Below, in pieces: positions 22,856 to 30,979 of a stretch of 50,587 nucleotides of DNA (the stretch's first letter is position 1; every line of letters begins with the position of its first letter). The translations under genes were made by a program, and so were the position numbers. The DNA comes from an uncultured Bacteroidia bacterium (GTDB lineage Bacteria; Bacteroidota; Bacteroidia; Bacteroidales; F082), in NCBI GenBank assembly GCA_902802535.1, contig CADCML010000045.1, positions 1 to 50,587 of the forward strand, in the 5' to 3' direction. The notes below the pieces were generated by a model. It worked only from the letters and a program-made list of their open reading frames with translations, was not told the origin of the DNA and made no database searches.

Positions 22856-25654
22856 ATGAACAAAAAAAAGAGATTCCTGACACTTGTAATTGCACTCTTT
22901 GCTTTTTCCATTCCGCTTTTTTCCATCGTGAATGGACGCCCCTTGACGAACACACTCCGGGATCTGCGCACAGAACTGCAAACGATTTATCAGCAGCGCA
23001 CAGAGGCGCAGCAACGCTTCGATGAAGAATATGAGCGCCAGCATCAGAATATGGTTGACATCATTTCGAAAACGAACGAACTTTCCATTTTGCTATACAC
23101 CCAGGGGCAGGAGATGACCTTCGACCTCGCATACGCCTTGAAAAAGGTGACTACGGACTACAAGGATTTCAGCAAGGACAGAAAGCCCTATGACCACATC
23201 GTGAACAACCTGAACATCGAAATCGACCGCTATGCCCGCCTGCTTGAAGCCCTCCGCCGACTCCCTCCCATGATGAAGGAAATCGAGATTGAAATCCTGC
23301 CCGACAGTCTGTTGTATCACAACGATTCGTTGGACTTGCAGTTTTTAGACGGCATTTCTTCCTTGGAAAGAGAGGTTATCCAGATTGCCATCAAGGACTC
23401 GTTGTCGGCCCCCTTTGTTTTGGACGAGGAAGGGGAAATCCACCGCGATACTTGCATCAAATATGTTTCCGAGCTCCTGAAGATGTATGCCGACAACCGC
23501 GCCATCATAGTTGCCGACAGCACGCACTATCAGGAAGCCTATTTGCGCATGAAGGAGACTTACGACTATGCCGAATCGCGCTACCGCGACTTGGAAAGAT
23601 ATTTCTTTGTGGACGGCCAGACACCTTTCTTGGAAATTCTCGCCGACCCCAGCACCTATTGGAGAAAAACCATGGTGGACTTGCGGGATCAGTACAACTT
23701 TCACATATTTGACGACGACTACAGCCCATCGAACGTTTGGGACATTCCAGACTCCTTACTCATCGCCTATCCAGACTCTTTGGCTTTAACACAAGACACC
23801 TTATCGGTCGTTTCAATCGCCTCATCCGCCAATACTTATGATGATGATGATGATGAAGCATTTTACAACAATCTCACCAGCTCAGGCGTAAATGCCTACC
23901 TGACGGTTGTTTGCGTCATCCTGTTGGCCTTTTTGGTCATTTTCTGGGTAGTGACTTCCGTGATCATATTGTTGCTTAGCCGCATTTTCAAGCGCAGACG
24001 TTTTGTTCCCAAAAACAAGCGGACAATAACCTCAATACTGGTGGGTACTATTCTGTACTTCCTGGTAGTGGGTTTCTCTGCTGCAGTCGGAGCTGATGAA
24101 TACGTCCAAATGGGTGTCAAGCACATCAACACCTTCCTGTGGCTGCTTATCGCCATCTCGGGTTCCCTGCTGCTTCGCGTGAAGCCCGAACAAATCAGAA
24201 ACGACATCCACCTCTATACCCCCACCTTCTTCATTGCCATGGTAATCATCCTCTGCCGCAATGCTTTCGTTCCCGACAAGATGATGGTGCTCTTGTTCCC
24301 GCCCCTTTTGCTCTTGGTTGTACTGCGCCAGCTGTTCTTCTGCATCAGGGAAAGTGGGAAGGCCACGCCCATCGATAGCACTTTGGGCTGGGTTTCGTTA
24401 GCCATCTATCTCATTGCCTTCGTCGCTTCCTTTACGGGCTATACTTTCGTGGCTTTGCTCATCCTGATTTGGTGGTATTTCCAATTAGCCGTTTTGCTCA
24501 CCATCGTCTGTATTGCCGACCTGATAAGCCGCTACAAAGCACGGAGATTGAACAAGCGTGTGGACGCCATGCGCGAAAGCATCACCTACGTGACTGGCAA
24601 CGACCGTGAGTCGCTGCTGTTTGGTGCCACTTGGTTCTACGACTTCATCAAGCAAGTGGCCATCCCCGTAATGTTGCTGCTCTCCTTGCCGCTCTGCGTG
24701 CACATGTCATTGGACATCTTTGACTTTCAAGACCTTTACATAAAGATATTCCACGACCCCTTCATCCAATTGACGGACAAGAATGGATTTGACACGCTTC
24801 GCATCTCCGGCAGGAGCATCATCGGCCTTCTGATCCTGTTTTTTGCCCTGCGGTATTTCAACCGCGCCATTCATGCCATTTATCAGTACCTCCGCTATGC
24901 CACCTTCATGCGCAAGCACAACCGCACTTCCATCCGCGACAATGAAATCAACCTCTCGTTGGGTAACAGCATCCTCAGCGTCTTGGTTTGGATGGCCTAT
25001 GCCATAGTAATTGTTGCCGTATGGCGAATTCCGATGGGCTCCCTAAGTTTAGTGGCTGGAGGTTTGTCGGCTGGTATCGGTCTCGCCCTCAAGGACATTA
25101 TCAACAATTTCATCTATGGCATCCAGCTGATGGGCGGACGTTTGCGTGTAGGCGACTGGATTGAATGTGACGGCATGCGCGGACGTGTTGTCGCCATCAA
25201 CTACCAGTGTGTACAGATTGAGACCCTCGACGGCACCGAAATGTCGTTCCTCAACGCCTCTCTTTTCGGCAAGAATTTCAACAACCTCACCCGCAACAAT
25301 GCCTACGAGTTCACTAAGATTATCGTCGGAGTAGCCTACGGAACCGATGTCAAGAGGGTGCGCGAGGTGCTGTTGGAAGCCATGACGCAAATGCGCACCA
25401 AGGACAAATATGGCCGCGACATTGTGGACCCGAAGTACGGCATCAAAGTGGTGGTGAGCGACATGAGCGACAGCTCCGTTGACATTGCCGTGAAGCAGTA
25501 TGTGTTGGTTGCCGAACGCATCGGCTATGTTGACCGCTCGAAGGAGGTGATTTATGAGGCACTCAATGACGCGAATATCTCTATACCGTTCCCTCAGTGC
25601 GATGTGCATTTGATTCACGATGACAACAAAGAGGACAATAAAATAGAAGCATAA
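22856..25654 (+). CDS. Large MscS-family mechanosensitive ion channel
   Basis: A 932-residue inner-membrane channel. A hydrophobic signal or anchor (residues 5-25) is followed by a mostly helical extracytoplasmic region with a coiled-coil-like segment (about 30-85) and an acidic DDDDDE loop near residue 328. About ten further transmembrane helices lead to the MscS core: the pore helix SLVAGGLSAGIGLALKDI, then NFIYGIQLMGGRLRVGDWIE and the beta domain VRGRVVAINYQCVQIETLDG-like segment. A cytoplasmic alpha/beta domain closes the protein. The size resembles MscK/MscM-type channels. It is followed after 6 bp by the barrel gene, so both are likely co-transcribed. Confidence 0.93.
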   Translation: MNKKKRFLTLVIALFAFSIPLFSIVNGRPLTNTLRDLRTELQTIYQQRTEAQQRFDEEYERQHQNMVDIISKTNELSILLYTQGQEMTFDLAYALKKVTTDYKDFSKDRKPYDHIVNNLNIEIDRYARLLEALRRLPPMMKEIEIEILPDSLLYHNDSLDLQFLDGISSLEREVIQIAIKDSLSAPFVLDEEGEIHRDTCIKYVSELLKMYADNRAIIVADSTHYQEAYLRMKETYDYAESRYRDLERYFFVDGQTPFLEILADPSTYWRKTMVDLRDQYNFHIFDDDYSPSNVWDIPDSLLIAYPDSLALTQDTLSVVSIASSANTYDDDDDEAFYNNLTSSGVNAYLTVVCVILLAFLVIFWVVTSVIILLLSRIFKRRRFVPKNKRTITSILVGTILYFLVVGFSAAVGADEYVQMGVKHINTFLWLLIAISGSLLLRVKPEQIRNDIHLYTPTFFIAMVIILCRNAFVPDKMMVLLFPPLLLLVVLRQLFFCIRESGKATPIDSTLGWVSLAIYLIAFVASFTGYTFVALLILIWWYFQLAVLLTIVCIADLISRYKARRLNKRVDAMRESITYVTGNDRESLLFGATWFYDFIKQVAIPVMLLLSLPLCVHMSLDIFDFQDLYIKIFHDPFIQLTDKNGFDTLRISGRSIIGLLILFFALRYFNRAIHAIYQYLRYATFMRKHNRTSIRDNEINLSLGNSILSVLVWMAYAIVIVAVWRIPMGSLSLVAGGLSAGIGLALKDIINNFIYGIQLMGGRLRVGDWIECDGMRGRVVAINYQCVQIETLDGTEMSFLNASLFGKNFNNLTRNNAYEFTKIIVGVAYGTDVKRVREVLLEAMTQMRTKDKYGRDIVDPKYGIKVVVSDMSDSSVDIAVKQYVLVAERIGYVDRSKEVIYEALNDANISIPFPQCDVHLIHDDNKEDNKIEA

Positions 25655-25660
25655 ACGACC

Positions 25661-27460
25661 ATGAAAAGATTACACTGTTTCCTCACTTGTTTGGTCTTTC
25701 TACTGGGTTGTCTGCCTTTGCGGGCGCAATGGTCTGGCAATGTGGAAATAGCAGGCGGTCTCGGAGGGATGGAAGGCAGCGTCGTCAATGACGATGCCCC
25801 CATGTTTCACGGACTTTTGGAAGGCGCAGTTCGTCTGAATTATCAGACAGACAAATTCAGCTGGACTGCCAGAGTATATGAAAGTTGGGAACCCAATACC
25901 ACCGACAATGCCCGTCTACAATACAAGAACGAGCAGGTAAATATCGTATACAAAGCCGCCACTACCAAGCCTCTCACTACAGGTTTGAGATCAGATTTTC
26001 TTTGGACACCCTCACCCGACAAAAAGATTTCATCATGGGTTCTGTATCAGTACACCAACGACCGAGCCCGCAACCACACCTTGAATTTTGACGGTGATGT
26101 TGAGGAGATGGAGAATTTTTCATACTATTATGAACTTCCTGTCTTGGACGAGCAGAAATTGGAGACGGGACTTCAAACCTATAGGAGCTACAACTCAGGT
26201 CGCAAAATCTTTCGGAGTTCGGTAAGTTTCCAAACCATCCACAGCGATAAAGTCAACACCTGGACTGTGTTCAAAGCAGGAGAAGGAGTAGAAGGAGGAA
26301 CGGCTGTAGATATCGATGATGCCGAGGCCCATATTTGGAAATACCGCATCACCCCAAACAGCACGGATTTCGACCTCAACGGGGACATTCATCTGCAAAA
26401 CACCCTCATAGACGGAGAAGTCCAGCTGAAACTCACACCAGGAGTACGTCTTTCAACAAGACATGCTTTAGATCACAACAGCGGTGCCACATTAGTCATA
26501 TTGCCGGATGGGGATGGAATTTGGGTGGACTCAGCCAGCTTGAGAGAAAATTTCAATTTCTTGAGCCTCAGGGTTGAGCCGTTTTTGGCCGCTGATTTTA
26601 AGTGGAAGGACATCGAAGCTCATGCCAACTATGCCTGTCAGGTGTACGGACGCCGCTTGAACGACGACACACACCATCAGCCATTGAAAATCAAAGGGGT
26701 ATATCCTGTAGGAAAAGCCAACATAAAGTGGAACATTAATTCCAGACATTCACTCAACCTAACCAACCTAATGAGCGTCACCCATCCGGATTACATCAAA
26801 GTGTGTTGGTACGACAGAACCGCTGGCTATCTGGATCAACTGTATCGGGGAAATGAACAGCTCTTATCGCCTCAGACACGACGTTATGCGCTTGAATACG
26901 AATTCAAGCAGAATCGCTTTGTCACTCAAACTGCCGTTTCCTACACCCGCGTGGTCAACGAGATAGACCAAACCTGGTCGAATGAGGAGATCGGAGGTCG
27001 CCAGTATAAAGTGTTCAAATGGCTCAATGCGGCAGACAGCCGTACCGTTGGGGTCTCGGAAAAACTGGGGTGGCATGGAGGAATCGTCACGGCCAATTTA
27101 GGCGTATCCTATAACCAGTCGCGCCGCAAAGCCAAGAGCGACGGTGCCATCAAAGACTCGTATTATTGGACACTCAATGGCGATATTTCCGCCAACTTGG
27201 GCAAGGGCTGGAGCGTAGGAGCCGATGCACATTACCAGAGCCAGGTGGCCACCTTCTTCACCCTCTTCAAAGAATACTGCGAACTCAACGTTCATATCAA
27301 GAAAGACTTCAAACGATTCTCTTTGTACCTTGAAGGCCGCGACCTCTTGGACCAGGAGCGGGAGACAACTTTCGAGTCGGAAGAGACACAGGAGTTTTGG
27401 ATTGAAGAAATTCGAGGCAACCGACGCATCATCGTTTTGGGAGCCAGTTGGAATTTCTGA
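25661..27460 (+). CDS. Outer-membrane beta-barrel protein
   Basis: A 599-residue exported protein with a signal peptide (MKRLHCFLTCLVFLLGCLPLRAQ). The mature part has many alternating-hydrophobic strands with aromatic girdle residues and ends in ...RRIIVLGASWNF, a C-terminal aromatic typical of barrels inserted by the BAM machinery. The second half resembles the C-terminal barrel of TonB-type receptors (outer membrane beta-barrel family), but no plug domain is seen. Substrate is unknown. It lies 6 bp after the mscS gene. Confidence 0.8.
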   Translation: MKRLHCFLTCLVFLLGCLPLRAQWSGNVEIAGGLGGMEGSVVNDDAPMFHGLLEGAVRLNYQTDKFSWTARVYESWEPNTTDNARLQYKNEQVNIVYKAATTKPLTTGLRSDFLWTPSPDKKISSWVLYQYTNDRARNHTLNFDGDVEEMENFSYYYELPVLDEQKLETGLQTYRSYNSGRKIFRSSVSFQTIHSDKVNTWTVFKAGEGVEGGTAVDIDDAEAHIWKYRITPNSTDFDLNGDIHLQNTLIDGEVQLKLTPGVRLSTRHALDHNSGATLVILPDGDGIWVDSASLRENFNFLSLRVEPFLAADFKWKDIEAHANYACQVYGRRLNDDTHHQPLKIKGVYPVGKANIKWNINSRHSLNLTNLMSVTHPDYIKVCWYDRTAGYLDQLYRGNEQLLSPQTRRYALEYEFKQNRFVTQTAVSYTRVVNEIDQTWSNEEIGGRQYKVFKWLNAADSRTVGVSEKLGWHGGIVTANLGVSYNQSRRKAKSDGAIKDSYYWTLNGDISANLGKGWSVGADAHYQSQVATFFTLFKEYCELNVHIKKDFKRFSLYLEGRDLLDQERETTFESEETQEFWIEEIRGNRRIIVLGASWNF

Positions 27461-27494
27461 AAAAGGATTGCATCGGAGAAATGGAAAAATTGCT

Positions 27495-27502
27495 TATTTT
27501 TG
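27495..27502 (+). promoter_or_regulatory. -7 box (TATTTTTG) before the DUF4160/DUF2442 pair
   Basis: TATTTTTG lies 20 bp before the ATG at 27522. The nearest TTG upstream (27468-27470) is 24 bp away, a little far for a -33 element. Confidence 0.45.
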
Positions 27503-27521
27503 CACCCTGAAAAGTTTCAAA

Positions 27522-27706
27522 ATGGGCAAACTGGCTTTCATACTTCAATTCATTCTTTCCGTTTTTCCTGCCGATGCTCTGGAAAATAGGCGGCATATCC
27601 ATGTGGTGCGTCGCGGCAGCAAAATAATGAACATTGGAACGAACTCAACAAAAGCATTGACGAAGTATTTGCCGGAAAGAAGATTCGTATTAAACATATC
27701 AAATAA
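27522..27706 (+). pseudogene. DUF4160 gene with internal deletion
   Basis: The first 34 codons encode MGKLAFILQF...DALENRRHIHVVRRGSK, the normal DUF4160 N-terminus with its RRHxHV signature. Two bases later, in another frame, comes NEHWNELNKSIDEVFAGKKIRIKHIK and a stop, the normal C-terminus. Family members are about 90-105 residues, so about 35 central residues are gone and the frame is shifted (junction near 27624). Because of the shift, the N-terminal frame runs on into the DUF2442 gene. DUF4160 and DUF2442 genes form pairs thought to be toxin-antitoxin-like; activity is lost or altered here. Confidence 0.8.
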
Positions 27707-27719
27707 AGGAGAAAGCATT

Positions 27720-27959
27720 ATGTGCAAATTCAAAGACACAACATTAGGAATAAAGAAACTCGATTTCAGTTTGAAAAGAGGAGCAATGGCTGTCTTTCTG
27801 ACCGACGGACGTGTGGTCATCGTCCCCATTTCCATGTTCCCCGACATTAAACGCCTGACAAAAGCGCAGCGCGAGGACTACATGATTATGGATGACCAAT
27901 ATTTCTCATTTGAAAAACTCAGCAGAATCTTCTCGGTGAAGGATGTTTTGAGTTGCTAA
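27720..27959 (+). CDS. DUF2442-domain protein
   Basis: A 79-residue protein, MCKFKDTTLGIKKLDFSLKR..., with the DUF2442 features VFLTDGRVVIVPISMFPDIKRL and a C-terminal FSFEKLSRIFSVKDVL (the family has a two-layer fold with a small DNA-binding-like helix). A good ribosome binding site (AAAGGAGAAAG) precedes ATG 27720. It probably serves as the partner of the DUF4160 gene just upstream, which is broken. The same frame is open far upstream (to 27225) only because of the DUF4160 deletion and chance. Confidence 0.87.
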   Translation: MCKFKDTTLGIKKLDFSLKRGAMAVFLTDGRVVIVPISMFPDIKRLTKAQREDYMIMDDQYFSFEKLSRIFSVKDVLSC

Positions 27960-27971
27960 ACACTTTGACTT

Positions 27972-28742
27972 ATGAAATCACTGAAATCAATCCTTTTGGT
28001 CTTGGTCTGTTTCATTTCGCTTACCACGATTGCCCAAAAACAGACAGACAACGACACCACCATCTACTCCGTCGTTGACGAAATGCCCCAATTCCCAGGT
28101 GGCGACTCAGCCATGGTGGCCTATCTCACCCACAACCTCCACTATCCCCAAACCGAAAAAGAAAAAGGCATTCAAGGCAAAGTGTTTGTTGGCTTTGTGG
28201 TGGAGAAAGATGGTATCATTTCCAATGTAGAAGTCAAAAAAGGCATCGGTGAAGAATGTGATGCCGAAGCGGTTAGAGTCATTAGGGAGATGCCAACATG
28301 GAGTCCTGGAAAGCAAAACAGCGAGTGTGTTCGGGTCAGTTTGGTTTTGCCCATCAATTTCAAGATTATTGAGCAACCGCAAGCACCTACCATTGACACG
28401 TTGAATTGGGTAATAATAGAAAAGATGCCAACTTTTCCAGGAGGCGAAGAAGCATTGATGGACTTCATTGGAACAAACATCAGATATCCCAAATACGCTC
28501 AAGATCATGGCATTTCCGGAAGAGTGTTCATCAAATTTGTTGTCATGCCCGATGGAAGCGTATCAAATGTGGAGGTACTCAAAGGTATTGGCGGTGGTTG
28601 CGACGAGGAAGCCGTCCGTGTCGTCAAGATGATGCCCAAATGGATTCCTGGAGAGAAAGATGGGAAAAAAGTCATGGTTATGTACACCCTACCCATCAGT
28701 TTTCGCTTAACATCACTAAGACCGCAAGACTATCGACGGTAA
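27972..28742 (+). CDS. Secreted protein with two TonB C-terminal domains
   Basis: A 256-residue protein. A hydrophobic N-terminus (residues 4-20, ending near TIAQ) is probably a cleaved signal peptide rather than an anchor. Two TonB_C repeats follow: EMPQFPGGDSAMVAYLTHNL...GIGEECDAEAVRVIREMPTW and KMPTFPGGEEALMDFIGTNI...GIGGGCDEEAVRVVKMMPKW. These domains normally contact the TonB box of outer-membrane receptors. Without a Pro-rich linker or a clear membrane anchor, it may be a periplasmic peptidoglycan- or receptor-binding protein instead of an energy transducer. It starts 12 bp after the DUF2442 stop. Confidence 0.88.
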   Translation: MKSLKSILLVLVCFISLTTIAQKQTDNDTTIYSVVDEMPQFPGGDSAMVAYLTHNLHYPQTEKEKGIQGKVFVGFVVEKDGIISNVEVKKGIGEECDAEAVRVIREMPTWSPGKQNSECVRVSLVLPINFKIIEQPQAPTIDTLNWVIIEKMPTFPGGEEALMDFIGTNIRYPKYAQDHGISGRVFIKFVVMPDGSVSNVEVLKGIGGGCDEEAVRVVKMMPKWIPGEKDGKKVMVMYTLPISFRLTSLRPQDYRR

Positions 28743-28830
28743 ACCTTTGTATTACAATTTCTTATACTCTACAAAAATATCGAATCCATCTAAACAGAGC
28801 TTTCCCTTGAAGCGATTTCCTGATTAAAAC

Positions 28831-29244
28831 CTATTTGACTATCGAATGTACGATAACGAAAACGCCTAAGCCAATAATTGCTACTAATATTATCCAGAGA
28901 GGAACTATCACAAAACAGACATTCAATTTCCTAATTGTCTTATCTGGCAGCCTATTGTTTCCTTTCTTTAATTTATTGTGGCCTAATCTGTATTCAAGAA
29001 CGGCTCCAACGACAAATCCTAACAGGAGCAGAACAAACCAAATAATCAATATGATTAGATTAGTGTTTTTATCCCATTCACCCCTCAACGAGAAATAAAA
29101 AGCTATAAACATGAAGATTGATGCCCACATACTAATCGACCCTCCAACAGCAATCCCAGCTCCCCTCATTCCCCACAGCCACTTCTCATACTTTGGGTTT
29201 CGCTCCATCTTTTGTAGATTATATGTCATCCGATCCAATAGCAT
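28831..29244 (-). CDS. Three-helix membrane protein, unknown function
   Basis: A 137-residue protein, MLLDRMTYNLQKMERNPKYEKWLWG..., with hydrophobic segments at about residues 35-52, 62-82 and 108-135. A basic loop (GHNKLKKGNNRLPDKTIRKLN) separates the last two. No named family recognised. It is divergent from the S41 peptidase gene and convergent with the TonB_C gene; its promoter box is at 29274-29281. The 88-bp gap to the TonB_C gene holds no clear terminator. Confidence 0.7.
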   Translation of the reverse strand: MLLDRMTYNLQKMERNPKYEKWLWGMRGAGIAVGGSISMWASIFMFIAFYFSLRGEWDKNTNLIILIIWFVLLLLGFVVGAVLEYRLGHNKLKKGNNRLPDKTIRKLNVCFVIVPLWIILVAIIGLGVFVIVHSIVK

Positions 29245-29273
29245 AACTCCTATTTCATTATAGTTTCACAGCA

Positions 29274-29332
29274 CAAAGATAATCATTTTCGGCCAATTGT
29301 CCGTCTTTTCACGAAAAAAATCGTTATCTTTG
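29274..29332. promoter_or_regulatory. Divergent -7 boxes for the small membrane gene and the S41 peptidase
   Basis: TATCTTTG on the minus strand (29274-29281) lies 29 bp before the ATG at 29244. TATCTTTG on the plus strand (29325-29332) lies 26 bp before the ATG at 29359. Both are exact TAnnTTTG matches. Confidence 0.6.
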
Positions 29333-29358
29333 TGCCCTTAAAAACATCATTTTTACTC

Positions 29359-30876
29359 ATGAAAACCCTGAAAACGTTAATCTTAGCGATTGTCTGCCTC
29401 TTTGCGACGGCGGCAATGGCTCAGCAGCCCCAATCGAAGGGGCAGATGAATTCCCAAAAACTCGCCACGACGCTTTATCTCATCGAGAATTTTTATGTCG
29501 ACACGGCCAACCTTGACAAGGTGACGGAAGACGCCATCGTCGCGGCACTGAAGGAACTCGACCCGCACTCGGCCTATATCTCGAAGAAGGATGTGGAGAA
29601 GGCCAACGAACCCCTCGTAGGCAGCTTCGAGGGCATCGGCGGCGACCAGTTCATCAAAATCGACGGAGAGGAAGCCTTCGGCAAGAAAGTCGACAACGAA
29701 TACGTGCAGAAGCACCTGCGCGGCAAGAAAGGCACCAAGGTCACCGTGAGCGTGAAACGCGGCGACGACACCGAACTGCTTGATTTTGAAATTATCCGCG
29801 ACAAGATTCCGCTGAACAGCATCAACGCAGCCTATATGCTTGACAACCATGTCGGCTACATCAAGCTTGACCGCTTCGCACAAGAATCGACACAAGAATT
29901 CAAGGACGCTTTCGCCAAGCTGCAAAGCCAAGGCATGGAGTCGCTCATCTTCGACCTGCGCGGCAACACAGGCGGCTATCTCAACACCGCCATCGAGCTC
30001 GTCGACCAGTTCCTCACCGAAAACCAGCTCATCGTCTTCACCGAAGGCATCCACTCGCCTTATCAGGAATGGCGCTGCACCAACGAAGGACTTTACACCA
30101 CTGGCAAGTTGGTCGTCCTCATCGACGAAGGCTCGGCCTCGGCCAGCGAAATCCTTTCGGGTGCCGTCCAAGACCACGACCGTGGTGTAGTCATCGGCAG
30201 GCGTTCGTTTGGCAAAGGTTTGGTCCAAAGACCCTTCAACCTGCCCGACGGCGCACAAATCCGCCTTACCACTTCACGCTACCACACGCCTTCGGGTCGC
30301 TGCATCCAGCGGCCTTACGAAAAGGGCGTTGAGGACTATGCCAAGGAGATGGTGAAGCGCCTCGAACACGGCGAATACTACCACGCCGACAGCATTCACT
30401 TCCCCGACTCACTGAAATACAAGACCGACGGCGGGCGCACCGTGTACGGCGGCGGCGGCATCATGCCCGACCTCTTCATTCCTGTCGACACGGCCTACAA
30501 CAGCAAGCTCTACACCAACCTCGTCCGCAAAGGTGCCTTGAACCGCTTCACTACCGACTACGGCCTGAAACACCGCGAGGAAATCAGGGCACAATATGGT
30601 GATTTTGAGCGTTTCAACAAGGATTTCACCATCGGTCAAGACCTTGTTGACGGACTGAAAGCCGCCGCAACAGAAGCCAAAGTGGATTGGGACGACGAAC
30701 AGTTTGCCCACTCCGAGAAGTTCCTGCTCCTGCAAGTGAAGGCCTTGATTGCCCGCAATGTTTGGGAAACGCAGGAATATTACCGCGTGATGGCTTCTAT
30801 CGATACGGGCATCCAAAAAGCCTTGGAGGTGCTTGGCAACGAAAAAACGTACAAAAAAGTGCTGAAGGGGAAATAG
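29359..30876 (+). CDS. S41-family C-terminal processing peptidase
   Basis: A 505-residue periplasmic serine peptidase with a signal peptide (MKTLKTLILAIVCLFATAAMAQ). After a helical N-terminal domain, the PDZ domain begins around SFEGIGGDQFIKIDG. The peptidase domain has LIFDLRGNTGGYL, then the Ser nucleophile in DEGSASASEILSGAVQD and the Lys base in GRRSFGKGLVQRPF. The C-terminal region matches Bacteroidota carboxy-terminal processing peptidases. The frame opens at 29332, but ATG 29359 has the signal peptide and lies downstream of the -7 box. Such peptidases trim or degrade exported proteins; the substrate is unknown. Confidence 0.94.
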   Translation: MKTLKTLILAIVCLFATAAMAQQPQSKGQMNSQKLATTLYLIENFYVDTANLDKVTEDAIVAALKELDPHSAYISKKDVEKANEPLVGSFEGIGGDQFIKIDGEEAFGKKVDNEYVQKHLRGKKGTKVTVSVKRGDDTELLDFEIIRDKIPLNSINAAYMLDNHVGYIKLDRFAQESTQEFKDAFAKLQSQGMESLIFDLRGNTGGYLNTAIELVDQFLTENQLIVFTEGIHSPYQEWRCTNEGLYTTGKLVVLIDEGSASASEILSGAVQDHDRGVVIGRRSFGKGLVQRPFNLPDGAQIRLTTSRYHTPSGRCIQRPYEKGVEDYAKEMVKRLEHGEYYHADSIHFPDSLKYKTDGGRTVYGGGGIMPDLFIPVDTAYNSKLYTNLVRKGALNRFTTDYGLKHREEIRAQYGDFERFNKDFTIGQDLVDGLKAAATEAKVDWDDEQFAHSEKFLLLQVKALIARNVWETQEYYRVMASIDTGIQKALEVLGNEKTYKKVLKGK

Positions 30877-30914
30877 TTTTTTGTGAGATTAATGCTACAA
30901 AAAGGAGAATTTAC

Positions 30915-30922
30915 TATTTTTG
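30915..30922 (+). promoter_or_regulatory. -7 box (TATTTTTG) for the first C25 peptidase
   Basis: TATTTTTG lies 57 bp before ATG 30980. The leader after it is A/T rich. No good -33 TTG at normal spacing. Confidence 0.45.
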
Positions 30923-30979
30923 CGGTTTCTAATTCTCGTATTCAATCAACTTAAATCAATAACAACTAATCATTTACAC

